This document shows, piece after piece, positions 26,951-35,395 of a stretch of DNA of 37,202 bases. Origin of the DNA: an uncultured Pseudoxanthomonas sp. (lineage in GTDB: Bacteria > Pseudomonadota > Gammaproteobacteria > Xanthomonadales > Xanthomonadaceae). Every line of letters starts with the position of its first letter. Position 1 is the first letter of the stretch. The stretch is from assembly GCA_937975725.1 (NCBI GenBank), contig CALJUL010000076.1, forward strand, positions 1 through 37,202, read 5' to 3'. The notes under the pieces were generated by a model, which saw nothing but the letters and a program-made list of their open reading frames with translations, was not told the origin of the DNA and did not search any database. A program made the position numbers and the translations under genes.

Positions 26951-27187
26951 ATGTCCCGCGTATGCCAAGTCACCGGCAAGCGTGTGCAGACCGGCAACAA
27001 CGTCTCGCACGCCAACAACAAGACCCGTCGTCGCTTCCTGCCCAACCTGCACGAGCGCCGCTTCTGGGTCGCCAGCGAGAACCGCTGGGTCAAGCTGAAA
27101 GTGTCCGCGCACGCGCTGCGCACCATCGACAAGAACGGCATCGATTCCGTCCTGGCCGAGCTGCGCGCCCGCGGCGAGAAGATCTGA
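26951..27187 (+). CDS. rpmB: 50S ribosomal protein L28
   Basis: 78 aa, the usual length. Starts MSRVCQVTGKR, with conserved HANNKTRRRFLPNL and RFWVASENRWVKLKVS. GAGGTG lies just upstream of the ATG; an upstream in-frame GTG at 26945 is too close to it to be the start. It lies 13 bp before rpmG, the common rpmB-rpmG order. Confidence 0.98.
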   Translation: MSRVCQVTGKRVQTGNNVSHANNKTRRRFLPNLHERRFWVASENRWVKLKVSAHALRTIDKNGIDSVLAELRARGEKI

Positions 27188-27200
27188 GGAGCAACCGACC

Positions 27201-27365
27201 ATGGCATCCAAGCGCGACAAGATCCGTCTGATCTCCTCGGCCAACACCGGCCACTTCTACACGACGGACAAGAACAAGAAGAACACCCCGGGCAAGATGG
27301 AAATCAAGAAGTACGACCCGGTCGTGCGCAAGCACGTGATCTACAAGGAAGGCAAGATCAAGTGA
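27201..27365 (+). CDS. rpmG: 50S ribosomal protein L33
   Basis: 54 aa: MASKRDKIRLISSANTG at the start, then KNKKNTPGKMEIKKYDP and KHVIYKEGKIK. It has no cysteines, so this is the zinc-independent form. GAGGAGC overlaps the rpmB stop and serves as Shine-Dalgarno. Downstream hairpins end the operon. Confidence 0.98.
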   Translation: MASKRDKIRLISSANTGHFYTTDKNKKNTPGKMEIKKYDPVVRKHVIYKEGKIK

Positions 27366-27374
27366 CCTGACGGC

Positions 27375-27397
27375 GCGTTCGCTGCGCGAACGCCTTT
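27375..27397 (+). terminator. Terminator-like hairpin after rpmG
   Basis: An 8 bp stem GCGTTCGC / GCGAACGC with a 3-base loop (TGC), followed by CTTT. It lies 10 bases past the rpmG stop. The T-run is short. Confidence 0.6.
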
Positions 27398-27468
27398 GCC
27401 GCCCGGCCACCCCCGCGGAAGCGGGAAGCGCTTCCCAACCGCCGCATGGCGGTTCATCCTGCGCTCTA

Positions 27469-27503
27469 CAGGAAACCCCGCTCCGGCGGGGTTTCCTGCT
27501 TTC
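27469..27503 (+). terminator. Strong hairpin terminator after rpmB-rpmG
   Basis: A perfect 13 bp stem CAGGAAACCCCGC / GCGGGGTTTCCTG with loop TCCG, followed by CTTTCC. This is the stronger of the two hairpins after rpmG. Confidence 0.8.
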
Positions 27504-27914
27504 CGGGCCTCATCGACGACGCTCGGATGAAGCCGAGCCTCGAAGCGGCGGCAGCTTGAATGGGCGATCAGGTGTCAGCGGGGCGACCTGCTTGCCCATC
27601 TCCATGCAGTGACTGACGCACGTCAGTACCCCATCGGCGAGATTCCGCTCTACCGTTGGACGCAGGGTGCCCGTACCCGAAAGCCAAGGGCTCCACCGAT
27701 GCTGCGCAGCAATGACCCGCAGGTCGCCTTCAAGAGCGATTGCTGCCGATACAAGGCCCTTCTCTCGCGGAATCGGCGCTATATCCTGATTGCTGTTGCC
27801 GTAGTGGCCGGGCGATTGCCGGGAGTCCTGTTCCAGCATCGTCCGCGCAACGGTTTCCTTTTGCCCGCATCCACCAGCAAAATCCCTCATCCCTTCCCAG
27901 GATGGATACGCCGC
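27504..27914. other. 411-base gap of lower GC with no convincing gene
   Basis: Between the ribosomal operon terminator and cls, base composition is clearly lower in GC than the flanks. Frames stay open on both strands: the plus frame continues into cls from 27609, and a minus frame covers most of the segment. Neither gives a recognisable protein or a good ribosome binding site. A perfect palindrome ACTGACG-CA-CGTCAGT lies at 27612-27627 and could be an operator. A decayed gene or transferred scrap is possible. Confidence 0.4.
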
Positions 27915-29324
27915 ATGGATTGGTCCCTCGGCACCGCCCTGCTGATCCTCGACTGGCTGATCCGCCTGGCCGCGCTGTGGTGGATCCCCAGCCGCAGCGC
28001 ACCCGCGGCGGCGCGCAGTTGGCTGCTGCTGGTGGGGTTCGTGCCGCTGCTGGGCCTGCCGGTGTACCTGCTGCTCGGCCACCCCTGGCTGTCGCGGCTG
28101 CGCGTGCAGCGGCAGGCGCAGGCTTCGGACGTGATCCGCGAGGAACAGCGCCCGCTCAGCGCGCTGCGCTGGACACCCGCCGGCGGCGCGGCGGCGGAGA
28201 TGACGCCGCTGATCGAGCGCCAGGGTGCCTTCATGCCCACCCACGGCAACGCGGTCGCGCTGCTGGACGACTACGACGCCTCGCTGCGCGCGCTGCTCGA
28301 CGACATCCGTGGCGCGGAGCTGCAGGTGCACCTGCTGTACTACCTGATGTTCGACGACGCGATCGGCAGCGCGTTCGCCGACGCGCTGTGCGCGGCCGCG
28401 GCGCGCGGCGTGACCTGCCGCGTGCTGCTGGACGCGGTGGGCGCCAAGCGCGGCCTGCGCGCCTACGCGCGGCGCCTGCGCACGGCCGGCGTGCAGGTGC
28501 ACGAAATGCTGCCGGGCGGCCTGCGCTGGCGGCGCAGCGGGCGCATGGACCTGCGCAACCACCGCAAGATCGCGGTGGTCGACAACCGCGTGGGCTACGT
28601 CGGTTCGCAGAACCTGGCCTGCGCGGCGTTCGTCGCCGGCCATCCGAACCGCGAACTGGTCGCGCGCGTGCAGGGGCCGGTGGTCTCGCACCTGGAGGGC
28701 GTGTTCGCCAGCGACTGGTACATCGAGACCGGGCAGCGGCTGGAAGTGCGCCCCGATCCGACGGTACTGCCGCAGGACGTGGCCGCGCAGTTGCTGCCCA
28801 GCGGCCCGGCGTATCCGTTCGAGAACGCGCGCGACGCCGTCAACGCCCTGATCCACCTGGCGCGGCACAAGGTGGTGCTGACCACGCCCTACTTCGTGCC
28901 GGACGATGCCACCCTCAGCGCGCTGCGCATCGCCGCGCTGTCCGGCGTGGACGTGCAACTGATCCTCTCGGCCACCAACAACCAGACGCTGACCGCATGG
29001 GCGCAGGAGTCGTACTACGGCGAACTGCTGGCCTGCGGGGTGAAGATCGCGCTGTACCGGCCGAACTTCCTGCACGCCAAGCACATGACGGTGGACGACG
29101 GCATCGCGCTGGTCGGCTCGATCAACCTGGACATCCGCTCGTTCGCGCTGAACGCGGAGATCGGCCTGGTCTGCTACGACGAGGACGTGGTGCGGCACAT
29201 CCGCGCCATCGAGGCCGACTACCTGCGCGACGCCGACACCGTCGATGCGGCGGCGTGGCGGCAGCGCGCCGGCTGGCGGCGCAGCCGCGACGGCATCGCG
29301 CGGCTGGCCGATTCGCTGATGTAG
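27915..29324 (+). CDS. cls: Cardiolipin synthase (phospholipase D superfamily)
   Basis: 469 aa from the ATG at 27915, which gives the standard two N-terminal membrane helices (about 5-25 and 34-54). It joins two phosphatidylglycerol molecules into cardiolipin at the inner membrane. Both HKD motifs are intact: His216-Lys218-Asp223 in RNHRKIAVVDN and His387-Lys389-Asp394 in FLHAKHMTVDD, each followed by GS-N. A longer start at 27609 is open but would add about 100 residues unlike the family. Upstream AGGA is rather distant, so the start is likely but not certain. Confidence 0.93.
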   Translation: MDWSLGTALLILDWLIRLAALWWIPSRSAPAAARSWLLLVGFVPLLGLPVYLLLGHPWLSRLRVQRQAQASDVIREEQRPLSALRWTPAGGAAAEMTPLIERQGAFMPTHGNAVALLDDYDASLRALLDDIRGAELQVHLLYYLMFDDAIGSAFADALCAAAARGVTCRVLLDAVGAKRGLRAYARRLRTAGVQVHEMLPGGLRWRRSGRMDLRNHRKIAVVDNRVGYVGSQNLACAAFVAGHPNRELVARVQGPVVSHLEGVFASDWYIETGQRLEVRPDPTVLPQDVAAQLLPSGPAYPFENARDAVNALIHLARHKVVLTTPYFVPDDATLSALRIAALSGVDVQLILSATNNQTLTAWAQESYYGELLACGVKIALYRPNFLHAKHMTVDDGIALVGSINLDIRSFALNAEIGLVCYDEDVVRHIRAIEADYLRDADTVDAAAWRQRAGWRRSRDGIARLADSLM

Positions 29325-29364
29325 TGCCCGCGCCCGCGCGCGGGACCGGCCGCCGGGCATCGCC

Positions 29365-29370
29365 TACAAT
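29365..29370 (+). promoter_or_regulatory. -10 element of a leaderless transcript (FAD/NAD(P) oxidoreductase gene)
   Basis: TACAAT, then GCCGGC, then ATG at 29377. Sequence and spacing are identical to the carbonic anhydrase start at 16289 on the other strand; no Shine-Dalgarno. Confidence 0.7.
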
Positions 29371-29376
29371 GCCGGC

Positions 29377-30777
29377 ATGACGGACCCGGCCACGGCGGAA
29401 GCGCTGCCCCCTTGCGACATCGCGATCATCGGCGGCGGCGCCGGCGGCGTGCTGGCGGCAATCCATGCCCTGCGCGCCGCAACCGCGCCCGTGCGCATCG
29501 TGCTGATCGAACCGTGCGACACGCTGGCGCAGGGCGTCGCCTACGCCACGCCCTGCGCCGAGCACCTGCTGAACGTGCCCACGCGGCGCATGAGCGCGTT
29601 CGACGACCTGCCCGAAGACTTCCTCGACTACCTGATGGCCGCCACTGCGGCCGAAGGCACCGGACGCGACGCGCTGGGCCGCGATTATGCCGAGCGCCGC
29701 CGCTACGGCGCCTATCTGCGCGACCGCCTGCAACGCGCCATCGAGGCCAGCATCGCCACGCTGCGGATCGTGCACGACCGCGTGCTGACCCTGGACCCGG
29801 ATGCGGACGGCCTCATCCTGTCGCTGGCGCGGCATCCGCCGCTGCGCAGCGCGGGCGTGGTGCTGGCAGTAGGCAACACGCCGCGGCCGCTGCCCGCGCG
29901 CGGTACGCCGGTGCTGCCGCAGGGCCGGTCGCTGGCGGCTTGGGACTTCGCCGCCGTCAAGGCGATCCCCGCCGATGCGGACGTGGCCATCGTCGGCTCC
30001 GGCCTGAGCATGGTGGACAGCGCACTGAGCCTGGCCGACAACGGCCACCGCGGGCGCGTGCACGTGCTGTCGCGCCACGCCCTGCTGCCGCTGCCGCACG
30101 CGCCGCACGCCGAAGCCGGCTACGATCCCGCGCCGCTGCTGGCGATGGACCTGCGCCAGCGCATGCGCTTCCTGCGCCGGGCCGCGCGCGAAGCCGCCGC
30201 CGCCGGCCTGCCCTGGCAGGCGGTGATGGAGCGCATCCGCCCGCAGGGGCAGGCGCTGTGGCAGTCGCTTTCCGTTCCCGACCAGCGCCGCTTCCTGCGC
30301 CACGCGGTGCGGCTGTGGGACGTCCACCGCCACCGCATCGCCCCGCAGGTCCACGCGCAACTGGAAGCGCTGCGCGAGCGCGGCCAACTGCGCCTGCACC
30401 GCGGCCGCCTGGACACCGCCACAATGCACGGCAACTGCATCCGCCTGGCCACGCGCACCCGCGATGGCGGCGGCGAGCAGTTGGACGTGGAATACGTCAT
30501 CAACGCCACCGGCGTGGAGATGCGCGCGCAGACCATGCGCAACCCGCTGCTGCACGACCTGCTGGGCAAGGGCCATGCGCAGCCCGGCCCGCACGGCATT
30601 GGCCTGAAGGTCGCGCGCGACGGCCGCCTGGTCGATGCCGAGGGACGGGCGCAGGACCGCATCCACGTGCTCGGCAGCCTGCGCATCGGCTGCCTGTGGG
30701 AGAGCATCGCCATCCCCGAACTGCGCGGCCAGGCCGAAACCGCCGCCCGCGCGCTGCTGGCGCTCGGCCGCCGCTGA
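29377..30777 (+). CDS. FAD/NAD(P)-binding oxidoreductase (YdhS-like)
   Basis: 466 aa. An N-terminal FAD-binding loop GGGAGG (19-24) in IAIIGGGAGGVLAAIHAL, the segment GVAYATPCAEHLLNVPTRRM (about 50-70) typical of the FAD_NAD_binding_9/YdhS group, and a second dinucleotide loop GSG (207-209) in VAIVGSGLSMVDSAL. NATGVE near residue 380 is the usual late flavin contact. Substrate unknown; members are often annotated as hydroxyacylglutathione- or siderophore-linked without proof. It lies 52 bp after cls and 70 bp before the sensor kinase. Confidence 0.88.
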   Translation: MTDPATAEALPPCDIAIIGGGAGGVLAAIHALRAATAPVRIVLIEPCDTLAQGVAYATPCAEHLLNVPTRRMSAFDDLPEDFLDYLMAATAAEGTGRDALGRDYAERRRYGAYLRDRLQRAIEASIATLRIVHDRVLTLDPDADGLILSLARHPPLRSAGVVLAVGNTPRPLPARGTPVLPQGRSLAAWDFAAVKAIPADADVAIVGSGLSMVDSALSLADNGHRGRVHVLSRHALLPLPHAPHAEAGYDPAPLLAMDLRQRMRFLRRAAREAAAAGLPWQAVMERIRPQGQALWQSLSVPDQRRFLRHAVRLWDVHRHRIAPQVHAQLEALRERGQLRLHRGRLDTATMHGNCIRLATRTRDGGGEQLDVEYVINATGVEMRAQTMRNPLLHDLLGKGHAQPGPHGIGLKVARDGRLVDAEGRAQDRIHVLGSLRIGCLWESIAIPELRGQAETAARALLALGRR

Positions 30778-30847
30778 TCCGCGCCCGCGCCGGCGGGCGC
30801 AGCGGCACAGTACACTCGCCGGCGGGAAGGGCGCCGGGAGGGCGGCG

Positions 30848-33800
30848 TTGGTTTCGAGCTGGGTGCTGCTGCTGGTGTCCGTCGGCTACGCCGTGCTGCT
30901 GTTCGGCGTGGCGTGGTGGGGCGACCGCCGCCCGATGTACCCCGACCGCCCCTGGCTGCGGCCGGTGGTCTACAGCCTGGCGCTGGCGGTGTACTGCTCG
31001 TCGTGGACGTTCTACGGCGCGGTCGGCAGCGCCGTGCGCAACGGCATCGGCTACCTGCCGATCTACCTCGGCCCGCTGCTCCTGCTGCTGTTCGGCTGGC
31101 GCATCATCGAGCGCCTGGCGCTGATCGCGCGCAGCGAGAACACCGTTTCCATCGCCGACTTCATCTCCTCGCGCTACGGCCGCTCGCGGCGGCTGGCCGC
31201 GCTGGTGGCGGTGATCGCGCTGATCGGCGTGGTGCCCTACCTGGCGCTGCAGTACAAGGCGGTGGCGATGAGCCTGAGCGTGCTCAGCGGCGCCGGCGGC
31301 GACAGCGCGCACGGCTTCTTCTCCGACCCGGCGCTGTACGTGGCGCTGCTGATGGCGCTGTTCGCGGCGCTGTTCGGCACCCGCCAGGTGGACGCCACCG
31401 AGCACCACCACGGCATGATGCTGGCGATCGCGCTGGAATCCATGGTCAAGCTGGTGGCGATGGTGGCGGTGGGCGTGTTCGCCAGCCTGTGGCTGGACGG
31501 CCGCGGCTCGCGCATCGCCGATTCGGCCCGCACGCTGTTCGAGAACTCGCCGCCGGTCGGCTTCATCGCGCAGACGCTGCTGGGCTTCCTCGCCATCGTC
31601 TGCCTGCCGCGCCAGTTCCACGTGGCAGTGGTGGAATGCAGCGACGTGGGCGACATCCGCCGCGCGCGCTGGCTGTTCGGCGGCTACTTGGCGCTGATCT
31701 CGGTGATGGTGGTGCCGGTGGCCGCGGCCGGCGTGGCGCTGTTCGGCGGCAGCAGCGTGGCCGACGACAGCTACGTGCTGGCGCTGCCGCTGGCCGAAGG
31801 CCGCACCGCGCTGGCGATCGTCGCCTACGTGGGCGGCTTCTCCGCCGCGACCGGCATGGTGATCGTGGCCAGCATCGCGCTGGCGACGATGGTCAGCAAC
31901 GACCTGGTGATGCCGCTGCTGCTGCGGCGCGGCTGGGCCGAGCACCACGCCGAGGCCGACGTGGCCTCGCGCGTGCTGTGGATCCGCCGGCTGGCGATCC
32001 TGCTGCTGGCGCTGGTGGCGTACACCTACTACCGCAGCAGCAGCAACGACAGCACGCTGGCCTCGTACGGCCTGATGGCGTTCGCGGCGGTGGCGCAGTT
32101 CGCGCCCGGCCTGATCGGCGGCCTGTACTGGCGCGGCGCCAGCCGGCGCGGCGTGGAGGTCGGCATGGTGCTTGGTTTCGCGACGTGGATCTACACGCTG
32201 CTGCTGCCGACGATGACGCAGGCCGGCTGGTTCGACGCGCACTGGCTGCACGCCGGCCCGTTCGGGATCGCCTGGCTGCGGCCGCAGCAGTTGTTCGGCC
32301 TGGTCGGCTGGGACGCGCTGACCCACGGCACGTTCTGGTCGCTGCTGGTCAACACCGGCGCGATGATGATCGTGTCCGCGCGCTCGCGTCCCGGCGTGGA
32401 CGAACGCCTGCGCGCCGCACCGTTCCTGGATCCCTATGCGCAGCGCCCCGCCCTGGTGGCCGGCGAGTGGCCCGGCAGCGTGCGCGTGGGCGACCTGTGC
32501 ACGCTGGCCGAACGCGTGGTCGGCGAACGCCACGCGCGCCGCGCGTTCGCCGAGCAGGCGCAGGCGCTGGGCCGCGACCTGCAACCCAATGCGCCGGCCG
32601 ACCGCGCCTGGGTGCAGTTCACCGAACGCCTGCTCGCCGCCGCCATCGGCGCGGCCTCGGCGCGCATCGTGCTGACCAGCGTGCTGCGCGGCTCGGGCAT
32701 GGAACTGGGCGAAGTGGTGGCGGTGCTGGACCAGGCCGGGCAGGAACTGCGCTTCAACCGCGAGATCCTGTCCACCACGCTGGAGAACATCAGTTCCGGC
32801 GTCAGCGTGGTGGACCCGGACATGCGCCTGGTCGCATGGAACCGCCGCTACCAGCAGATGTTCGGCTACCCCGACGGCATGCTGTACGTGGGCCGCCCGG
32901 TGGCCGACCTGATCCGCTACAACGCCGAGCGCGGCGAGATGATGGGCGAAGGCGACGTGGACGCGCAGGTCGAGAAGCGCATCCGCTACATGCGCGCCGG
33001 CTCGCCGCACGTGTTCGAGCGCGTGCGCGCCGACGGCCAGGTGATCGAGATGCGCGGCCAGCCGCTGCCCGGCGGCGGCTACGTAACCAGCTACAACGAC
33101 ATCACCGACTTCAAGCGCGCCGAGGCGTTGCTGCTGGAGACCAACGAAACGCTGGAGCAGCGCGTCGCCGAGCGCAGCCAGGCCGCCGAGGCGGCGCAGC
33201 AGTCGCGCACGCGCTTCCTGGCCGCGATCAGCCACGATGTGCTGCAACCTCTGAACGCCGCGCGCCTGTTCGTTTCCGCCCTGCGCGACAGCGAACCCGG
33301 CGGCGACGCGCAGGCGCAGGAGCGCAAGCACCTGACCGAACGCGTGGACGCCGCGCTGCGCGCCGCCGAGGAACTGCTGGACGGACTGCTGGACGTCTCG
33401 CGCCTGGACGCCGGCGGCCTGCACACCCAGGTCAGCGACTTCGACGCCGGCGAATTGCTGCGCGAACTCGCCGCGCAATATGCCCCGGTGGCGGCCGGCC
33501 GCGGCCTGGACCTGCGCGTGCACGCGCGCGCCGTACCGGTGCGCAGCGACCGCCGCCTGCTGCGCCGGGTATTGCAGAACTTCCTCGCCAACGCGCTGCG
33601 CTACACACGCGAGGGCCGCATCGTCATCGGCATGCGCGTGCACGGCAACAAGATCGCGTTGCAGGTATGGGATACCGGCCCCGGCATCCCCGAGAACCAC
33701 ATGCGGCAGATCTACGACGAATTCCACCGCTACCAGCAGCCCTTCGACTGGGGCGAGCGCGGCCTCGGCTTGGGCCTGTCGATCTGCCAACGCATCTCGC

Positions 33801-34321
33801 GCCTGCTGCAGCACGAACTGGACGCACGCAGCACCGTGGACCGCGGCAGCATGTTCTCCATCACCGTACCCCGCGGCGCCGGCACCGGCGAACGCCGCAC
33901 CTCGCCGCGCCGCGCCATGCTGGCGTCCGACTCCCTGGCCGGCCTGCGCGTGCTGTGCGTGGACAACGACCGCGAGATCCTCGACGGCATGCGCGCCCTG
34001 CTCGGCCGCTGGCAGGTGCACGTGACTACCGCCGCCACCGTGGACGAAGCCCTGGAAAAGATCGCCGAAGGCCCGGCGGTGATGCTGGTGGACTACCACC
34101 TGCACGACCGCCTGGACGGCCTGGAAACCCTGGACGCCCTGCGCGCCGCCAGTCCCGGCCCCATCGCCGGTGCCCTGCTCACCGCCGACGGTCGCGACGA
34201 ACTCAAGCGCGAAGCCCGCGAACACGGCTACCGCCTGCTCACCAAACCAGTGAAGCCTGCCTCGCTGCGCGCCTTCCTCGCTGCGCATTACGTGCCTGCG
34301 CAGTTGCCTGTGCTGGACTGA
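30848..34321 (+). CDS. Hybrid sensor kinase: SLC5-like transporter, PAS, histidine kinase, receiver (MxtR/CrbS-type)
   Basis: 1157 aa from a TTG at 30848, selected because GGGAGG lies 7 bases upstream and the first membrane helix begins at once. Residues about 1-505 form a sodium:solute symporter-like module with about 13 helices; a linker follows; PAS is at about 640-755; the dimerisation/phosphoacceptor helix has His796 in AAISHDVLQPL; the ATPase domain has Asn915 in FLANALRY, DTGPGIP and GLGLGLSIC; the receiver has Asp1082 in LVDYHLHD and Lys1133 in LTKPVKP. This order and length match MxtR/CrbS sensors that, with a LuxR-type partner (ErdR/CrbR), control acetate use through acs. It is also called NahK/ErcS-type by domain content. 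No partner regulator is in the window. Confidence 0.92.
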   Translation: MVSSWVLLLVSVGYAVLLFGVAWWGDRRPMYPDRPWLRPVVYSLALAVYCSSWTFYGAVGSAVRNGIGYLPIYLGPLLLLLFGWRIIERLALIARSENTVSIADFISSRYGRSRRLAALVAVIALIGVVPYLALQYKAVAMSLSVLSGAGGDSAHGFFSDPALYVALLMALFAALFGTRQVDATEHHHGMMLAIALESMVKLVAMVAVGVFASLWLDGRGSRIADSARTLFENSPPVGFIAQTLLGFLAIVCLPRQFHVAVVECSDVGDIRRARWLFGGYLALISVMVVPVAAAGVALFGGSSVADDSYVLALPLAEGRTALAIVAYVGGFSAATGMVIVASIALATMVSNDLVMPLLLRRGWAEHHAEADVASRVLWIRRLAILLLALVAYTYYRSSSNDSTLASYGLMAFAAVAQFAPGLIGGLYWRGASRRGVEVGMVLGFATWIYTLLLPTMTQAGWFDAHWLHAGPFGIAWLRPQQLFGLVGWDALTHGTFWSLLVNTGAMMIVSARSRPGVDERLRAAPFLDPYAQRPALVAGEWPGSVRVGDLCTLAERVVGERHARRAFAEQAQALGRDLQPNAPADRAWVQFTERLLAAAIGAASARIVLTSVLRGSGMELGEVVAVLDQAGQELRFNREILSTTLENISSGVSVVDPDMRLVAWNRRYQQMFGYPDGMLYVGRPVADLIRYNAERGEMMGEGDVDAQVEKRIRYMRAGSPHVFERVRADGQVIEMRGQPLPGGGYVTSYNDITDFKRAEALLLETNETLEQRVAERSQAAEAAQQSRTRFLAAISHDVLQPLNAARLFVSALRDSEPGGDAQAQERKHLTERVDAALRAAEELLDGLLDVSRLDAGGLHTQVSDFDAGELLRELAAQYAPVAAGRGLDLRVHARAVPVRSDRRLLRRVLQNFLANALRYTREGRIVIGMRVHGNKIALQVWDTGPGIPENHMRQIYDEFHRYQQPFDWGERGLGLGLSICQRISRLLQHELDARSTVDRGSMFSITVPRGAGTGERRTSPRRAMLASDSLAGLRVLCVDNDREILDGMRALLGRWQVHVTTAATVDEALEKIAEGPAVMLVDYHLHDRLDGLETLDALRAASPGPIAGALLTADGRDELKREAREHGYRLLTKPVKPASLRAFLAAHYVPAQLPVLD

Positions 34322-34666
34322 ACAGTCGTGCCGTGAATCCGGGCGAGAGCCGGCCTGCCTGAATCGGCCGTCGCAGGCTTTGCCATCGGTCCCGACTCCA
34401 GATGCAGGCACCACCGACGTCTGGACAGGAAACGTTACTCACCCTACCGCCTGCACTTTGAAGTCACATAACCGGCATTACCGCCTCATCTTTCAAGCGG
34501 TAATTGTTAGCACCCCGATTGCAAGAGATAAGAGCACTGAAACACAGCCCCAGCGCAGTCCCCGATCTTCGGTAAGCCACTGATGCGGGAAAGAAATCCA
34601 GGATTGACGCCCCCTGCCCTGCGACTGAATACTCGGCGTTATCACCCCGGTTGGGGTCTAATAGGC
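34322..34666. other. Transition zone between the kinase gene and the cassette array
   Basis: GC content falls sharply here. No gene is convincing. Two GTTA-type motifs stand as imperfect direct repeats, GTTAGCACCCCGATT at 34506-34520 and GTTATCACCCCGGTT at 34638-34652 (13 of 15). An ACCCC-GGTT-GGGGT hairpin lies just before the first clear core site at 34667. This is where an attI site and integrase gene would be expected in a complete integron, and neither is recognisable. Confidence 0.5.
34466..34510 (+). repeat. Possible degenerate attC-like palindrome
   Basis: CATAAC, then ATTACCGC, a 12-base loop, GCGGTAAT and GTTAG: an 8 bp perfect stem flanked by partly complementary core-like boxes (TAAC/GTTA). 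The layout recalls a short attC but the core boxes do not match the array consensus. A simple hairpin is equally possible. Confidence 0.3.
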
Positions 34667-34667
34667 G

Positions 34668-34928
34668 TTAGGCGTGGGTGGGCGTTTCTGTGGCGTCGGC
34701 GTTGGCAGCCAATGGATTATTTGGAGTCCTGGCTTCGTTCGTTTGGTCTTCGGTTGCCATGCGTTCGCGCCGCTTGGCTCACGGTTGGGCTCCTGGCTAA
34801 CGGGCCGGCGGCGCTATCGGCTTCGGTCTTTGCTGGCCCCACCCTGCTACGGACCTGCGGCGAGTGATTTTCGGCTCCCGGCGCTCCCTAGCCCCGTTGC
34901 AGACCGCTGGCTTCGGGCTTACCTTTGC
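34668..34928 (+). other. First cassette, without a convincing gene
   Basis: 261 bases between the first core site and attC 1. The longest plausible reading frame, ATG at 34712 to TGA at 34867 (51 codons), has no ribosome binding site and no recognisable protein. Frames also overlap it without good starts. Gene-less cassettes are known in chromosomal integrons. Its two ends agree only over the core plus one base, unlike the other cassettes. Confidence 0.6.
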
Positions 34929-34988
34929 GCCTAACAATTCATTCAAGCCGACGCCGCTTCGCGGCGCGGCTTAATTCAGGCGTTAGGC
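34929..34988 (+). repeat. attC site 1
   Basis: Starts GCCTAAC (R'') and ends GTTAGGC (R'). The centre folds as AAGCCG-a-CGCCGC / GCGGCG-CGGCTT with one unpaired A in the 5' arm and loop TTC. 60 bp. Confidence 0.95.
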
Positions 34989-35010
34989 GCCACAAGACGG
35001 ATCAAGGCTC

Positions 35011-35391
35011 ATGGATGAAAAGCTGGTTATTGCGCTGGTGGCTGCTGCATCTGCAATTGCAGGCGGGCTTATCAGTGCCGTGCTTGGGCCAGTCATTAAG
35101 CACCGGCTAGAGCGTTCCGCAGTTGAGCGAGATCGGAGACGCGGCCAAATCCAAAGATGGCGCGATATGGTCCTGCAGATTGACCGCGAGTCTGGAGGAA
35201 ACATCGATGTTGGACCAGCTCTCCAGGCCCACCCTGATTTTCTTACGCTAGAGCCGTACCTCACTGAGGAGGCAAGGCGCTCGGTGTACGCACAAGGTCT
35301 CACCATCATGGTTGGGTCAACTCTTGCTGCTCAGCTCCGCACTATGACGGCTGAGATCTCCCGCATCGAGAAAGAGTGGAGGCTACGCTAG
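35011..35391 (+). CDS. Cassette protein 1: single-pass membrane protein, unknown
   Basis: 126 aa. A hydrophobic helix at residues 5-29 (LVIALVAAASAIAGGLISAV) is followed by a strongly charged helix (HRLERSAVERDRRRGQIQRW) and a mixed C-terminal domain ending in a charged helix. AAGG lies about 8 bases before the ATG. The stop at 35389-35391 lies five bases before its attC. The layout suggests an inner-membrane anchor with a cytoplasmic domain. I do not recognise a family. Its codon use is less GC-biased than that of the chromosomal genes. Confidence 0.8.
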   Translation: MDEKLVIALVAAASAIAGGLISAVLGPVIKHRLERSAVERDRRRGQIQRWRDMVLQIDRESGGNIDVGPALQAHPDFLTLEPYLTEEARRSVYAQGLTIMVGSTLAAQLRTMTAEISRIEKEWRLR

Positions 35392-35395
35392 TGGC

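Noticed and set aside
27609..27914. N-terminal extension of cardiolipin synthase from an ATG at 27609
   Set aside because: The added 102 residues are unlike the family, and the ATG at 27915 gives the normal two-helix N-terminus. Composition also changes at this point.
34340..34380. GCCTGC / GCAGGC hairpin after the kinase gene as a terminator
   Set aside because: Six-base stem with a long loop and no real T-run; too weak to report as a terminator.
30500..34414. Very long minus-strand frame (1304 codons) opposite the sensor kinase
   Set aside because: Its product is rich in Ala, His, Gln and Arg without domains, the usual antisense shadow of a GC-rich gene; the plus strand has complete kinase motifs.
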